Below, one piece after another: positions 9,415-18,118 of a stretch of DNA of 54,120 nucleotides (its first letter is position 1; each line of letters begins with the position of its first letter). The translations under genes and the position numbers were made by a program. This DNA comes from Cellulosilyticum ruminicola JCM 14822 (lineage in GTDB: Bacteria > Bacillota > Clostridia > Lachnospirales > Cellulosilyticaceae). A model generated the notes under the pieces. The model saw nothing but the letters and a program-made list of their open reading frames with translations. It did not search any database and was not told the origin of the DNA. The stretch lies in NCBI RefSeq assembly GCF_001311925.1, contig NZ_BBCG01000021.1, positions 1-54,120 of the forward strand, read 5' to 3'.

Positions 9415-10263
9415 TTATTTAACAGATCCAGAAGTAAAACCATTATAAATATACTTTTGTAAGAATAAAAATGCTAAGAATGTTGGTATAACAACGATCA
9501 TAATACATGCGCAAATAACTTCCCATTTAGCTGAATATGGCCCCTTAAATTTAAAGAGTGCTGTTGAAAGCACATTGAGCTTCGTATTTGGCATATATAA
9601 AAATGGTGTATAAAAGTCATTATAAATACCAACGCCTTTGATAATAACCACTGTTGCAATAGCCGGTTTTAAAAGTGGTAAAATAACTTTTCGGTAAATT
9701 GTAAAGTAGGATGCGCCCTCTATCATAGCTGCTTCATCCATAGAAATTGAAATGTTGTCCATAAACTGCAAGAAAATATAAATTGAAATAATATCTGTGC
9801 CCATATAAAGCAAGATTGGTGCAAATCTGGTGTTATAAACACCTAAAGCATTAATCACTTGAAAAGTCGCAACTTGTGTTGTAACCCCTGGTATTAATGT
9901 TGCAAGTAAGAAGGCCCCTAAGATGACATTTTTAAATCTAAAATTAAAGCGATGTAAAACATAAGCAAGCATTGTACCAATAAAAATAACACCAGCTAAT
10001 GAAACCCCCATTATAATTACTGTATTAACAAAACCTGTTAACATCTTGCCTTTTATAAAAGCTTCTATATAATTACTGAAGTTAAAGAAACTTTTCGGAA
10101 GTGCTAAAGCACTAGTTTTCTTAAATTCCTCTGAATCCTTAAATGCTGCAAAAAATACAACAGCTATGGGAATAAGTGCTACTAATGACGCAATAATAAG
10201 TGAAACATATTTTAATATACTAAAAAACATATCTTTAACTGTTAAATGCCTTCTTCTAATCAT
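9415..10263 (-). CDS. ABC sugar importer permease, MalG/LacG type
   Basis: Inner-membrane subunit of a carbohydrate ABC importer with six predicted helices. The cytoplasmic EAA loop that contacts the ATPase reads EAAMIEGASYFTIYRKVILP. It ends with YNGFTSGSVK, typical of the MalG group (YxxGLTxGAVK). I chose ATG at 10263, eight residues' worth of bases inside the end of the upstream permease gene, because GAGGAGG lies nine bases upstream; this gives 282 residues. The start at 10311 would overlap the neighbour by 56 bases. No ATPase subunit is encoded here. Such importers commonly share a housekeeping MsmX/UgpC-type ATPase encoded elsewhere. Confidence 0.93.
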   Translation of the reverse strand: MIRRRHLTVKDMFFSILKYVSLIIASLVALIPIAVVFFAAFKDSEEFKKTSALALPKSFFNFSNYIEAFIKGKMLTGFVNTVIIMGVSLAGVIFIGTMLAYVLHRFNFRFKNVILGAFLLATLIPGVTTQVATFQVINALGVYNTRFAPILLYMGTDIISIYIFLQFMDNISISMDEAAMIEGASYFTIYRKVILPLLKPAIATVVIIKGVGIYNDFYTPFLYMPNTKLNVLSTALFKFKGPYSAKWEVICACIMIVVIPTFLAFLFLQKYIYNGFTSGSVK

Positions 10264-11182
10264 ACATTTCAGCCTCCTCTTCCTTAAAGAATACATTTTG
10301 AATAATTGCAATCACTACAACAATCATTAACAAAACAATACCCATAGCTGAACCTAGTCCAACTTTCTTAAATTGAAATGCTGTTTCAATGGTTTGAATA
10401 ACAAATGTTTTAGAACCATTTGCCCCTTGAAGCATGACATATGGAATTTCAAATACAGCAAGTGCGCCATTAATAGCAAGTAATAAATTAAGTTGTACAA
10501 TACGTTTGATACTTGGCATAATAATATATTTAAACTGCTGCCACCTGCTAGCACCATCTAACTCAGCTGCTTCATAGATTTCATCAGAGATGGATTGAAT
10601 TGCGCCAATGAACATAATAAGGTTATTCCCCATATAACGCCATATAGATACCCCTGCCATAGAATAGTTAATAATTTTTGCATTACCTAGCCATTTCTGA
10701 ATCAGACTTCCAAGACCTATCTTAGTTAAAATAATATCTAAAGTTCCCCCTTGTTTTAAGCAATATAAAAAGATAAATCCAATAGCAACACCATTTATTA
10801 AATAAGGGAAAAATAAAAAGCCTTTAAATAAATTTTGATATCTTACGCCTGAAGTTAATATGGTTGCAAAATATAAAGCTAATGCCAATTGCACAAATGA
10901 ACCTACAAAGTAGTAAATAGAGACTTTAAACACCTCAAAATACTCTGGTTTAGTAAAGATTGTGACGTAATTTTGAAATCCTACAAATTCTTTATTTGGC
11001 GCTGTACCATTCCAGCTCGTTAAACCATAGTAAAACATACTCCCTAATGGAATAAATGAAAACAAAATTAGAAGTACTAATGGAATACATGTAAATGTTA
11101 TAATCGTTATATTTTTTTCCCTTTGCCTTTGCTTTTTATAATCAACAACTTTTTTGCTTTTAACAGTTGCAATTATACTCAT
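10256..11182 (-). CDS. ABC sugar importer permease, MalF/UgpA type
   Basis: Partner permease of the mannan-oligosaccharide importer, 308 residues with about six transmembrane helices. The EAA loop EAAELDGASRWQQFKYIIMP is clear. A helix near residues 25-50 is followed by a periplasm-facing YYGLTSWNG segment common to this family. AGGGGGAGAG precedes ATG 11182. The stop overlaps the next permease start, which indicates coupled translation of a heterodimeric channel. Confidence 0.93.
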   Translation of the reverse strand: MSIIATVKSKKVVDYKKQRQREKNITIITFTCIPLVLLILFSFIPLGSMFYYGLTSWNGTAPNKEFVGFQNYVTIFTKPEYFEVFKVSIYYFVGSFVQLALALYFATILTSGVRYQNLFKGFLFFPYLINGVAIGFIFLYCLKQGGTLDIILTKIGLGSLIQKWLGNAKIINYSMAGVSIWRYMGNNLIMFIGAIQSISDEIYEAAELDGASRWQQFKYIIMPSIKRIVQLNLLLAINGALAVFEIPYVMLQGANGSKTFVIQTIETAFQFKKVGLGSAMGIVLLMIVVVIAIIQNVFFKEEEAEMYD

Positions 11183-11311
11183 TCTCTCTCCCCCTATCCT
11201 CTTTAATCTAAAATATATTTTTTGTCTCGCTACAATGTCATAGTTTATATTTATATTTTGATTACAAGATCTGTATACGTGTACAATGTCTTATCTTTTA
11301 AGAACGACAGT

Positions 11312-11351
11312 CCTTTTATAAGAAAGATTTAAAACTTCCTTCTTATAAAAG
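11312..11351 (-). promoter_or_regulatory. Stem-loop between binding-protein and permease genes
   Basis: CCTTTTATAAGAAAG (11312-11326) pairs with CTTCCTTCTTATAAAAG (11335-11351), about 14 pairs with a small bulge. It has no T run after it on the minus strand. Such hairpins after binding-protein genes commonly stabilise the upstream mRNA or attenuate the permease genes. That role is inferred here. Confidence 0.55.
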
Positions 11352-11363
11352 AACTACCTGTTA

Positions 11364-12728
11364 TTAATTATTTTTTTTCTTTAATTCAGCTCTACTTGCT
11401 GCCCAATCTGCATTCATTTGATTACAGATTTCATCATATGTTTCACTTCTATTACCAAGTGCAGCTTCAACCATAGTAAGTTTCCATTTTGGCTGCCATG
11501 TACCAACTTCTGAACCATTATCAATGTTGTCGAATAAATCTTCTTCCCCTGCTGGTGCTGGTGTAACCGAAATGAATTGTACCCCTGCATCTTCGAAAGT
11601 TTTTAAGGCTTCTGGATAGTCTGCATCTATTTGTGTTGGAATGCCATCTTCATGTTGTGCATATCCTGATTTTTCTACCATCCACCATAAGAAAGCTAAT
11701 GCTGCTTCTGGACATTTTGTATTTTTATTAATACAGTATGCAAAGTCTGAAGCAATCTCAGCATATTGTTTGCCATCTGGTGCTGTAATAGGAAATGGCA
11801 TATAACCAATATCATCTGGATTTGCAGCTAATGCTTTGACTTGTGAAACAGCCCACTCACCAAGTACCATGGTAGCAATTTGTCCATCTGCAATCATTTG
11901 TTTAGATGATTCCCAGTCTGTTGACATAGGATCATCTTCTACTAATCCTTGCTTAACTAAATCATACATTAACTTATAAATTTCATAATGTACTGTTCCC
12001 TGAGCAAATGGTGCATTATCATGTGACATATTAATAAGTACTTTTGGGTCACCATATGCACATCTATTTGCCTCCCATTGTGTAAGTGTCCATTGTGCAA
12101 CATAGTTTGTATAATAAGGAATTGCATCCGTATTATCTTTGATTTTTTGCATAGCTGCTAAAAATTCATCTGGTGTCTTAGGAATATCTGTAATACCTGC
12201 TGCTTCAAATACCTTTTTGTTATAAAGTACACCTGGAGCTGTAAGCATCGAAGCGATACCATAAACGTCACCCTCAAATGATTTTCCCTGTACATCTCTA
12301 TAACTTTGACTTAATTCATCTACTGTACCTAATGGTAAGAAGAAATTAGAGTATTCATTTTTATTAACATCAGGAAGCATTAATACATCCCCATATTCTG
12401 TTGTACTCATACGTACTTTAATGTCATCCTGATAATTTGTAATTCCCTCTACATTTACTTTTACATTTGGATATTCTTTATTAAATTCAGTAATATACTC
12501 TTGGATTAAAGTATCTGTAAGATCCGTTCTATGCGTAATAAAGTTAATTTCACCAGTTACATCTTCTGGATTCATATCTTTAATATCTACAGATTCCTTT
12601 CCTTCCGCTGCCCCTTCAGCCATTTTGCTTGATGTTTCATTACTTTTTGCATTTGAGCCACATCCAACAAATGTAGTCATTGCCATTGTTACGCCTAAAG
12701 CTAATGATAGTACCTTTTTTAACTTCAT
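11364..12728 (-). CDS. Extracellular sugar-binding lipoprotein of ABC importer
   Basis: Captures oligosaccharide at the cell surface for the two permeases downstream. It has a lipoprotein signal, MKLKKVLSLALG then a hydrophobic stretch and the lipobox TTFVGC, with the Cys about residue 23. A low-complexity linker follows. The rest is a family-1-type solute-binding fold with the usual FNKEYPNVKVNVE segment near residue 85 and a YVAQWTLTQWE binding-site region. I chose ATG at 12728 because GGGAGGG lies six bases upstream. The ORF can open at 12743 without a ribosome-binding site. Length is 454 residues. It is the first gene of the operon and follows a good promoter. The ligand is inferred to be (acetylated) manno-oligosaccharide from the enzymes downstream. 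Confidence 0.93.
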   Translation of the reverse strand: MKLKKVLSLALGVTMAMTTFVGCGSNAKSNETSSKMAEGAAEGKESVDIKDMNPEDVTGEINFITHRTDLTDTLIQEYITEFNKEYPNVKVNVEGITNYQDDIKVRMSTTEYGDVLMLPDVNKNEYSNFFLPLGTVDELSQSYRDVQGKSFEGDVYGIASMLTAPGVLYNKKVFEAAGITDIPKTPDEFLAAMQKIKDNTDAIPYYTNYVAQWTLTQWEANRCAYGDPKVLINMSHDNAPFAQGTVHYEIYKLMYDLVKQGLVEDDPMSTDWESSKQMIADGQIATMVLGEWAVSQVKALAANPDDIGYMPFPITAPDGKQYAEIASDFAYCINKNTKCPEAALAFLWWMVEKSGYAQHEDGIPTQIDADYPEALKTFEDAGVQFISVTPAPAGEEDLFDNIDNGSEVGTWQPKWKLTMVEAALGNRSETYDEICNQMNADWAASRAELKKKNN

Positions 12729-12832
12729 ATGTATCCCTCCCAATATATATATTTATACCGTCATCCCTTCTAGCCTTATTCTAGATTTAAGTAATAAATC
12801 TAATTTTAAGTAATTTTTAAATTTCTGAATTT

Positions 12833-12861
12833 ATTATAAAATATCAACCAAAATAAATCAA
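12833..12861 (-). promoter_or_regulatory. Probable promoter of the mannan operon
   Basis: On the minus strand TTGATT (plus 12856-12861) and TATAAT (plus 12833-12838) are separated by exactly 17 bases, about 105 bases upstream of the binding-protein start. Possible operator sequences nearby are an AGACT-7-AGTCT inverted repeat around 12906-12922 and a near-duplicate TTACTTAAA..TAGA motif between the -10 and the gene. LacI binding at any of them is untested. The remaining sequence from 12862 to 13023 is AT-rich with nothing else I can name. Confidence 0.65.
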
Positions 12862-13023
12862 TGCTTATTTATTATTTTATATATTTTATAGCATTTTACC
12901 TAATAGACTTTATCTTAGTCTTTACATTATATCCAGTACTTTAATCTTAGAAAGTTTTTACTTTATATGTTTACTTAACTTTAGTCTATATTTCATCATT
13001 TCATTGATTTACTTTATTAAACT

Positions 13024-13062
13024 AAAAAGAGATACTTACTCACCTTGAGCAGCATCTCTTTT
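13024..13062 (-). terminator. Terminator of the LacI-family gene
   Basis: On the minus strand AAAAGAGAT pairs with ATCTCTTTTT around a 20-base loop that contains a second small CTCA/TGAG stem. A T run follows. It lies 30 bases after the regulator's stop. Confidence 0.75.
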
Positions 13063-13091
13063 ACTTAACTTATTAGACTATTTTTCATTTA

Positions 13092-14096
13092 TTATCTAAT
13101 ATCTTTTACAGAATCTCTATAAATAATATTACTTGTAACAATTCTTCTTCCTATTTTTTTATTATCTCCTGTTATCTTATTTAAAATACTTGTGACAGCT
13201 ACTTCTGCCATTTCTTCATCATTAATTGAAACAGTTGTAAGTGCTGGACTAATAAAGTTAGAGAACATATAATTATCAAAACCTACTATGGAAATATCAT
13301 CCGGTACACTAAATCCCATTTCTTTTAATCTATTAATAAATATATATGCCACTTCATCACAGTTACATACAAAAGCAGTTGGCATATCCTGTGGCAGTTC
13401 AAATTCTATATATAATCCATCTTCATCACGATCACAAATAGCATATTCATCTCTTAAAGGTATCTTATGTTCTATTAGTGATTTACAATAACCTAGATAG
13501 CGGTCTAATATACTGCTTGTCGCATATATATCTCCTATAAACCCTATTTTCTTATGTCCCATATTAATTAAATGGTTTGTCAGCATATATGCACTATAAA
13601 AACTATCATTAATAATACTATCATATTTAGCATCCTGATTGTAAAAGTCTAATAACATCATAGGTATGCCTGTTTCATACAATACATCTATATATTCATT
13701 ATCCATTTGCCCTAATAAAATAATACCATCTACTTTATTGCCACTTATTATTTTAGGTAAATGACTTTTATAGTTACGATCTAACAACTCTAATATCCCA
13801 AAGCTATTGTGCTTTTTAAGGCTACTTGTAATGTTCTGATATACTTTCCAGTAGAATGAATTACCTGTCTCATTCATAAAATGATTAGGTACTAAGATTC
13901 CAATATTGTAATATGTTTCTTTTCCATCTTCCTTACTATTCCCATTATAAACATAGCCCATTTGATGTGCCATTTCTATAATCTGTTCTCTTACACTTTG
14001 GCTGACTCCCTCTTTATTGCTTAATGCTTTAGAAACGGTTACAGTACTTACATTTAAGACTTTGCCTATATCTGACATTGTTACACTTTTCTTCAT
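13092..14096 (-). CDS. LacI-family transcriptional regulator of the mannan operon
   Basis: A 334-residue DNA-binding repressor or activator. The N-terminal helix-turn-helix MSDIGKVLNVSTVTVSKALS and hinge AHQMGYVYN are standard LacI/GalR. The effector domain has the usual DGIILLGQM, HKKIGFIGD, DEVAYIFINRLKEMGFSVP and SIVGFDN segments. I chose ATG 14096 (MKKSVTMSD) because AGGAG lies ten bases upstream. The ORF can be extended to 14120 without support. It lies directly upstream of, and in the same direction as, the transport and catabolism genes, so control of that operon by a mannan-derived sugar is the natural inference. Confidence 0.9.
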   Translation of the reverse strand: MKKSVTMSDIGKVLNVSTVTVSKALSNKEGVSQSVREQIIEMAHQMGYVYNGNSKEDGKETYYNIGILVPNHFMNETGNSFYWKVYQNITSSLKKHNSFGILELLDRNYKSHLPKIISGNKVDGIILLGQMDNEYIDVLYETGIPMMLLDFYNQDAKYDSIINDSFYSAYMLTNHLINMGHKKIGFIGDIYATSSILDRYLGYCKSLIEHKIPLRDEYAICDRDEDGLYIEFELPQDMPTAFVCNCDEVAYIFINRLKEMGFSVPDDISIVGFDNYMFSNFISPALTTVSINDEEMAEVAVTSILNKITGDNKKIGRRIVTSNIIYRDSVKDIR

Positions 14097-14240
14097 TATA
14101 CTCACACTCCTGAGGCCCATTATTTTCGACTTCTCATATATCTATTATATAGCTTCTTTCATCCGCTTAATTTCGTATAATAATATATTATTATAACTTT
14201 ACTTTATTTTCAATCTCTCATCAAGTAAATATAATACAAA

Positions 14241-14289
14241 AAAAAACGGTTATTTTAATGCTTAAAATCATTAAAGTAACCGTTTTTTA
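14241..14289 (-). terminator. Terminator after cdaR
   Basis: AAAAAACGGTTATTTTAATG (14241-14260) and its near-perfect complement (14269-14288) form a long hairpin with T runs on the minus strand. It begins at the cdaR stop codon (14287-14289). Confidence 0.9.
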
Positions 14290-15668
14290 GTTTTCTTCTT
14301 CTGTTTTACCGTTATTTTCTGGCTGTGAAATTTCTGACTGAGCTGCTGCCTCTGTTGTTTCAGATGTTTCTTCTGGATTAGGATTTTCCACTTCTTCTTG
14401 AGTCTTGTCTTTTGTAATCTTTATCTCTAAATCTACAGAGTCATTTAACACCTTAAACTTATCTGTAACTTGTAATTTTAACGGCAATGTATATTCCCCT
14501 TCATCATAGCCAGCTAAATTTAAGCTGCCTTTTAACTGATGTGCAATTTGAGCTGCATTATAAGCTAGAATCTCATCTGCTGTAGCTGAAATACCTACTT
14601 GAATTTCACTAGATAATATCTCATAATTAAATCCGTTATCCGGATCTTGTACATCAATATTTAATAATGAAACTGGCACATTATAAATATAATTATTTTT
14701 TTATCAATTTGTACTGTTACATTAACTGCCTTAGCACTGCTTGTGGTAATACCATCTGGCAAATTAAGTTTTGCAGATACAGTGCTCGTTTCTACAAATT
14801 GACTTATATCTATAGACTCTAATGTAATTTCATTAATTTTATCTACCACTTCAGCTTTACCTACAATTGTAAGCACCTGCGGCTCGCACTGAGTTCCTTT
14901 GTATACATAACCTTCTTGTGCCTTACCAATTACACGCACCTTAAGTGGTACACGTTTAAATTTCCCAATAAGTAATCTTACTTCTACCGTTTGTGGTGAA
15001 GTTACAAGCCCTGTAATTTCTTCACCCTTACTATTATAAATAGTTACTGGTAAACGTTGTACTAAACTCTCTTCTGAAAATGCACTACCATCAATATTTA
15101 CTACTGCTGTAGCCACTTCACTAATAGCCGATCTTGCACCCTTAATCTCAATAGTTGTTGGATTAAGTACAGGATCTGCTAAAAGTTCATAATCCTTTGT
15201 AGTGCCTTCTGCAATTTTATAACTTATACTAGTTGTCATAGATGCTTCACGCTCAAGTACAATACTTGTATATTGAGCTTTCTTCTCTGTTACAGTAATT
15301 GAATGGCCATCTAATATAATATCAACAGTATAATTAGCTATACACTGTACTGAATCTTGCGTTAAATCACTTAAATATTGATTAAGATTAAGCGTTGCAG
15401 TAATTGCATTTTCATTATAAACCTTATCAATTTCTAATCTAGGTCCTCTAATTGTAACAGAAAACATTTGATTTTTAATTTCTTCTTCATTCTTTAGCAC
15501 ATAACCTTGTGCTTCTAATGCATCTAACCCTTTAATTGTAACAGAAATATTTTTAATAGTTTGTGGCTGTGTAGGATTTTGCGTATTAATAACAAATAGC
15601 CATAATGTCATTGCTAATAATAACGATAATATTCTCCATGAAAGGTCTTCCCTTGATATCTTATTCAT
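14287..15668 (-). CDS. cdaR: YbbR-domain regulator of CdaA (frameshifted by one base)
   Basis: A membrane-anchored extracellular protein that modulates the diadenylate cyclase CdaA. One N-terminal transmembrane helix (ILSLLLAMTLWLFVINT) is followed by several YbbR repeats, with boundaries such as IRGPRLEIDKVY, IKGARSAISEV and VGKAEVVDKI. An acidic tail rich in E, T, S and P follows. The frame breaks at a T7 run (14696-14702 plus). Adding one base lets IDKK continue as NNYIYNVPVSLLNIDV, giving a protein of about 460 residues. As printed it reads as two ORFs (15668 to 14661, and 14679 to 14287). I read this as a homopolymer sequencing error. The ATG at 15668 overlaps the cdaA stop (ATGAATAA), and an AAGGAAGG site lies just upstream. 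The cdaA-cdaR pair is widely conserved in Firmicutes. Confidence 0.88.
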
Positions 15669-16533
15669 CTTTGACCCTTCCTTTCCACATCGCACGTTTA
15701 CGATCGAGTATTTTTTTCTCATTACGTTTTTTCTTACGTGTTGAAAGTAATATTTTTCTAATCATATCTGCATCTAAATTTCGTCTAATCTTACCATTTC
15801 TAACATATGAAATCACACCATTTTCTTCAGATACAACGATAACAATAGCATCTGTCACTTCTGAAATCCCAATAGCTGCACGATGTCTTGTCCCTAAATC
15901 CAAACTTACATCCATACTATCTGTAAGTGGTAAAAAACATGTAGCTGCTGATATTCTGCTATTCTTTATAATAACTGCACCATCATGTAGTGGTGTATTT
16001 TTTTCAAATATATTGATAAGCAATTGACTCGTTAATACCCCATCTATGCTTATCCCTGTACGTTCTACATCACCTAACCTTGTTTCCTGCTCTATTACCA
16101 TTAGTGCGCCAGTTTTATATTTTGCCATATGCAAAGATGCTCTCACAATGCCTTCAATTGCTTCATCTGTCATACCATCTTGTTCGTTGTCCGTTATATT
16201 AAACATAGTAGCAAACATATTGCCTCGTCCGATTTGCTCAAGTGCACGTCTTAATTCTGGTTGAAATACAACTAATAATGTCATTGCACCAAAGGTAATT
16301 GTATTAGAAATTACCCACCAAAGTGTATGCAGCTGAAAAACATAAGCGACAATTGCTACTACTAGAACAACTACTACCCCTTTAAACAATGCCCATGTTC
16401 TTGTGTCTTTGATCCATTTAAGCACAATATATATTAGATAGGCAACTACTAATACATCTATTATATCTCGAATGCCAATATGTGGAATGCCTATATACGG
16501 TATTTTACTAATCGCTTCTTTTATTACATCCAC
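15661..16533 (-). CDS. cdaA: Diadenylate cyclase
   Basis: Makes cyclic di-AMP from two ATP at the membrane. Three N-terminal helices (about residues 15-95) precede the DAC domain. That domain has the signature LHDGAVII and, further on, DLGTRHRAAIGISE with the RHR motif, both needed for catalysis. GTG at 16533 fits an AAAGGAG site nine bases upstream. An ATG at 16554 opens the frame seven codons earlier but has no ribosome-binding site, so the protein is probably 290 residues. It overlaps cdaR at the 3' end. In many Firmicutes glmM follows cdaR directly. Here glmM is about 12 kb away, so that three-gene set is split by the mannan operon and other genes. Confidence 0.94.
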   Translation of the reverse strand: MDVIKEAISKIPYIGIPHIGIRDIIDVLVVAYLIYIVLKWIKDTRTWALFKGVVVVLVVAIVAYVFQLHTLWWVISNTITFGAMTLLVVFQPELRRALEQIGRGNMFATMFNITDNEQDGMTDEAIEGIVRASLHMAKYKTGALMVIEQETRLGDVERTGISIDGVLTSQLLINIFEKNTPLHDGAVIIKNSRISAATCFLPLTDSMDVSLDLGTRHRAAIGISEVTDAIVIVVSEENGVISYVRNGKIRRNLDADMIRKILLSTRKKKRNEKKILDRKRAMWKGRVKDE

Positions 16534-16670
16534 TGGCCAAAACTCCTTTATCATTTATTTATAATTTATTATAGCATGTTTTATACTTCTCGTGTATTGA
16601 AGCACTAAAATATTTTTTATTTTTTATTTTTTATTTTTGTTAATCCATACACATTATTTAAACAACTTCA

Positions 16671-16714
16671 AAATAAAAGATACAAACCTTAATTAAAGGC
16701 TTGTATCTTTATTT
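16671..16714 (-). terminator. Terminator overlapping the end of the 335-residue membrane protein gene
   Basis: AAATAAAAGATACAA.CCTT pairs with AAAGG.TTGTATCTTTATTTT. The stop codon at 16693-16695 lies in the loop. On the minus strand the stem runs into TTTATTTT. Confidence 0.85.
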
Positions 16715-17700
16715 TCCTCTTTCATATTATATGGTATATGATTATTTTTATTCGTTTTACCGTTATAAACACGTTTTACTTTTCTCTTAGTAGTTGTTAA
16801 ATAAATTTTAGGAACTACTTTAACATAGTAATAGTTTTCATCATCCTCAAAATTTAATATTTCTGAGCGTTCATAATCTAACACTTTAGAAAAGAATTCT
16901 ATTACTATAGTTATAAGTGCATATTCCACTGTTGTAATGAGCATAATTGACAGACTTATATCTATCTTTAAAAATAATATTGCTAAACTAAAACCTATCA
17001 TATTCATAATAGCCCCCATACCAATTGCAATATATGGGGCATAATCTACTGCTAATCTTCTAATAAAGTAAACAGTATTAAAAACTACAAAAAATATAAT
17101 CATAACGCAAAGCATTTTTTGATCAAGTATAACTGTGTCCAGTTTAATTGTCGTCAAATTTTTTGCTGCTTCCACTAACGCATCTTTTCCTACACCAGTT
17201 ATCACAACTGCTTCTGCTAAATTAGGAATCAAAAACCATATAAATACACCTAATAGAATGCCTATAAGACCTACATATCCTCCTAATAAAGCTACAACAA
17301 TTGGTATTAAATTTTCCATATGCACCGAAAAAGCAACTAATGTTACAATAATAAGCAAACTTTCTTTAGGAAATAGTCGCATAAATAATATATATATCAC
17401 AATTAAAAATATAAACAAAATAGCTGCTAATATAGGGTTAAGTGTCAAAACATAAAGCGGAACTAAAACAACTGTACCTAATAATATCCCCTTATCATTG
17501 AGAACTACACCTATTAAACTTATAAATAATACTAAAACTGGGTTAGTAAATGCCCCCTCATAACTAATTTTAGATATAAACATATTTATAATAATATATA
17601 TCATAATGAACTTTAAGATTGGCCCTGCAATATAATCATATTGTTTGTACATCTTAATCACATTTTGTCTTATCATTAATAGGTTTTCAAGAATCCTCAT
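16693..17700 (-). CDS. Polytopic membrane protein of unknown function
   Basis: 335 residues with about nine hydrophobic segments between residues 27 and 275, including helix-breaking glycine clusters (ALLGGYVGLIGILLG). A soluble, lysine-rich C-terminal tail of about 60 residues follows. The middle contains a loop with GVGKDALVEAAKNLTTIKLD. I recognise no catalytic or transport motif. GGAGGAG precedes the ATG, which overlaps the end of the upstream gene by 14 bases, so the two are coupled. The gene ends in a terminator. It may belong to one transcription unit with the 138-residue membrane protein and the DUF4015 protein. No function is proposed. Confidence 0.85.
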   Translation of the reverse strand: MRILENLLMIRQNVIKMYKQYDYIAGPILKFIMIYIIINMFISKISYEGAFTNPVLVLFISLIGVVLNDKGILLGTVVLVPLYVLTLNPILAAILFIFLIVIYILFMRLFPKESLLIIVTLVAFSVHMENLIPIVVALLGGYVGLIGILLGVFIWFLIPNLAEAVVITGVGKDALVEAAKNLTTIKLDTVILDQKMLCVMIIFFVVFNTVYFIRRLAVDYAPYIAIGMGAIMNMIGFSLAILFLKIDISLSIMLITTVEYALITIVIEFFSKVLDYERSEILNFEDDENYYYVKVVPKIYLTTTKRKVKRVYNGKTNKNNHIPYNMKEENKDTSL

Positions 17701-18103
17701 TTAACTCCTCCTTTTTATCTTCATAAGCATCTAATTCTCTTAAGGTTTTACGATATATCTTTAATCTTTCTTTAGACCTTTTATATGCTTTTGTATGTAC
17801 CCATGAAGATACAAGTGTATAAATAACAAGTCCACTAACCCATGGAAGAATATATGGGTTCACATATACATCCATAAGTTGTTCTAATGATTCTGGTATA
17901 ATAAGCTGTGTTGTTAAAATTTTAATTGCACCTACGCTCATAAAAAATAATATTATTAAACTAAAATATATTCTTGTTATAAAGTTTTTAGTATATATAT
18001 AATCCTCAAGGAAATATTTACAACGTTCCCTATCTATATTGCCATGCTTTTTATTATACATCTCAAGTTTTGTCATAAGAATAATTTTATTTTGATCTAC
18101 CAA
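17687..18103 (-). CDS. Small two-helix membrane protein of unknown function
   Basis: 138 residues with a basic, hydrophilic N-terminus (about 45 residues) and two hydrophobic segments (about 46-66 and 85-105). A lysine- and glutamate-rich helix ends it. The start is TTG at 18103, preceded by GGATGTGA. It lies 15 bases after the DUF4015 gene stop and overlaps the next membrane protein gene by 14 bases. Tight spacing suggests a shared complex or process with that neighbour. I do not recognise the family. Confidence 0.8.
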   Translation of the reverse strand: MVDQNKIILMTKLEMYNKKHGNIDRERCKYFLEDYIYTKNFITRIYFSLIILFFMSVGAIKILTTQLIIPESLEQLMDVYVNPYILPWVSGLVIYTLVSSWVHTKAYKRSKERLKIYRKTLRELDAYEDKKEELNEDS

Positions 18104-18118
18104 AAAGATTCACATCCT

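Noticed and set aside
14287-14679. A separate small gene after cdaR
   Set aside because: Its sequence continues the last YbbR repeat exactly if one base is added to the T7 run; it is the end of cdaR.
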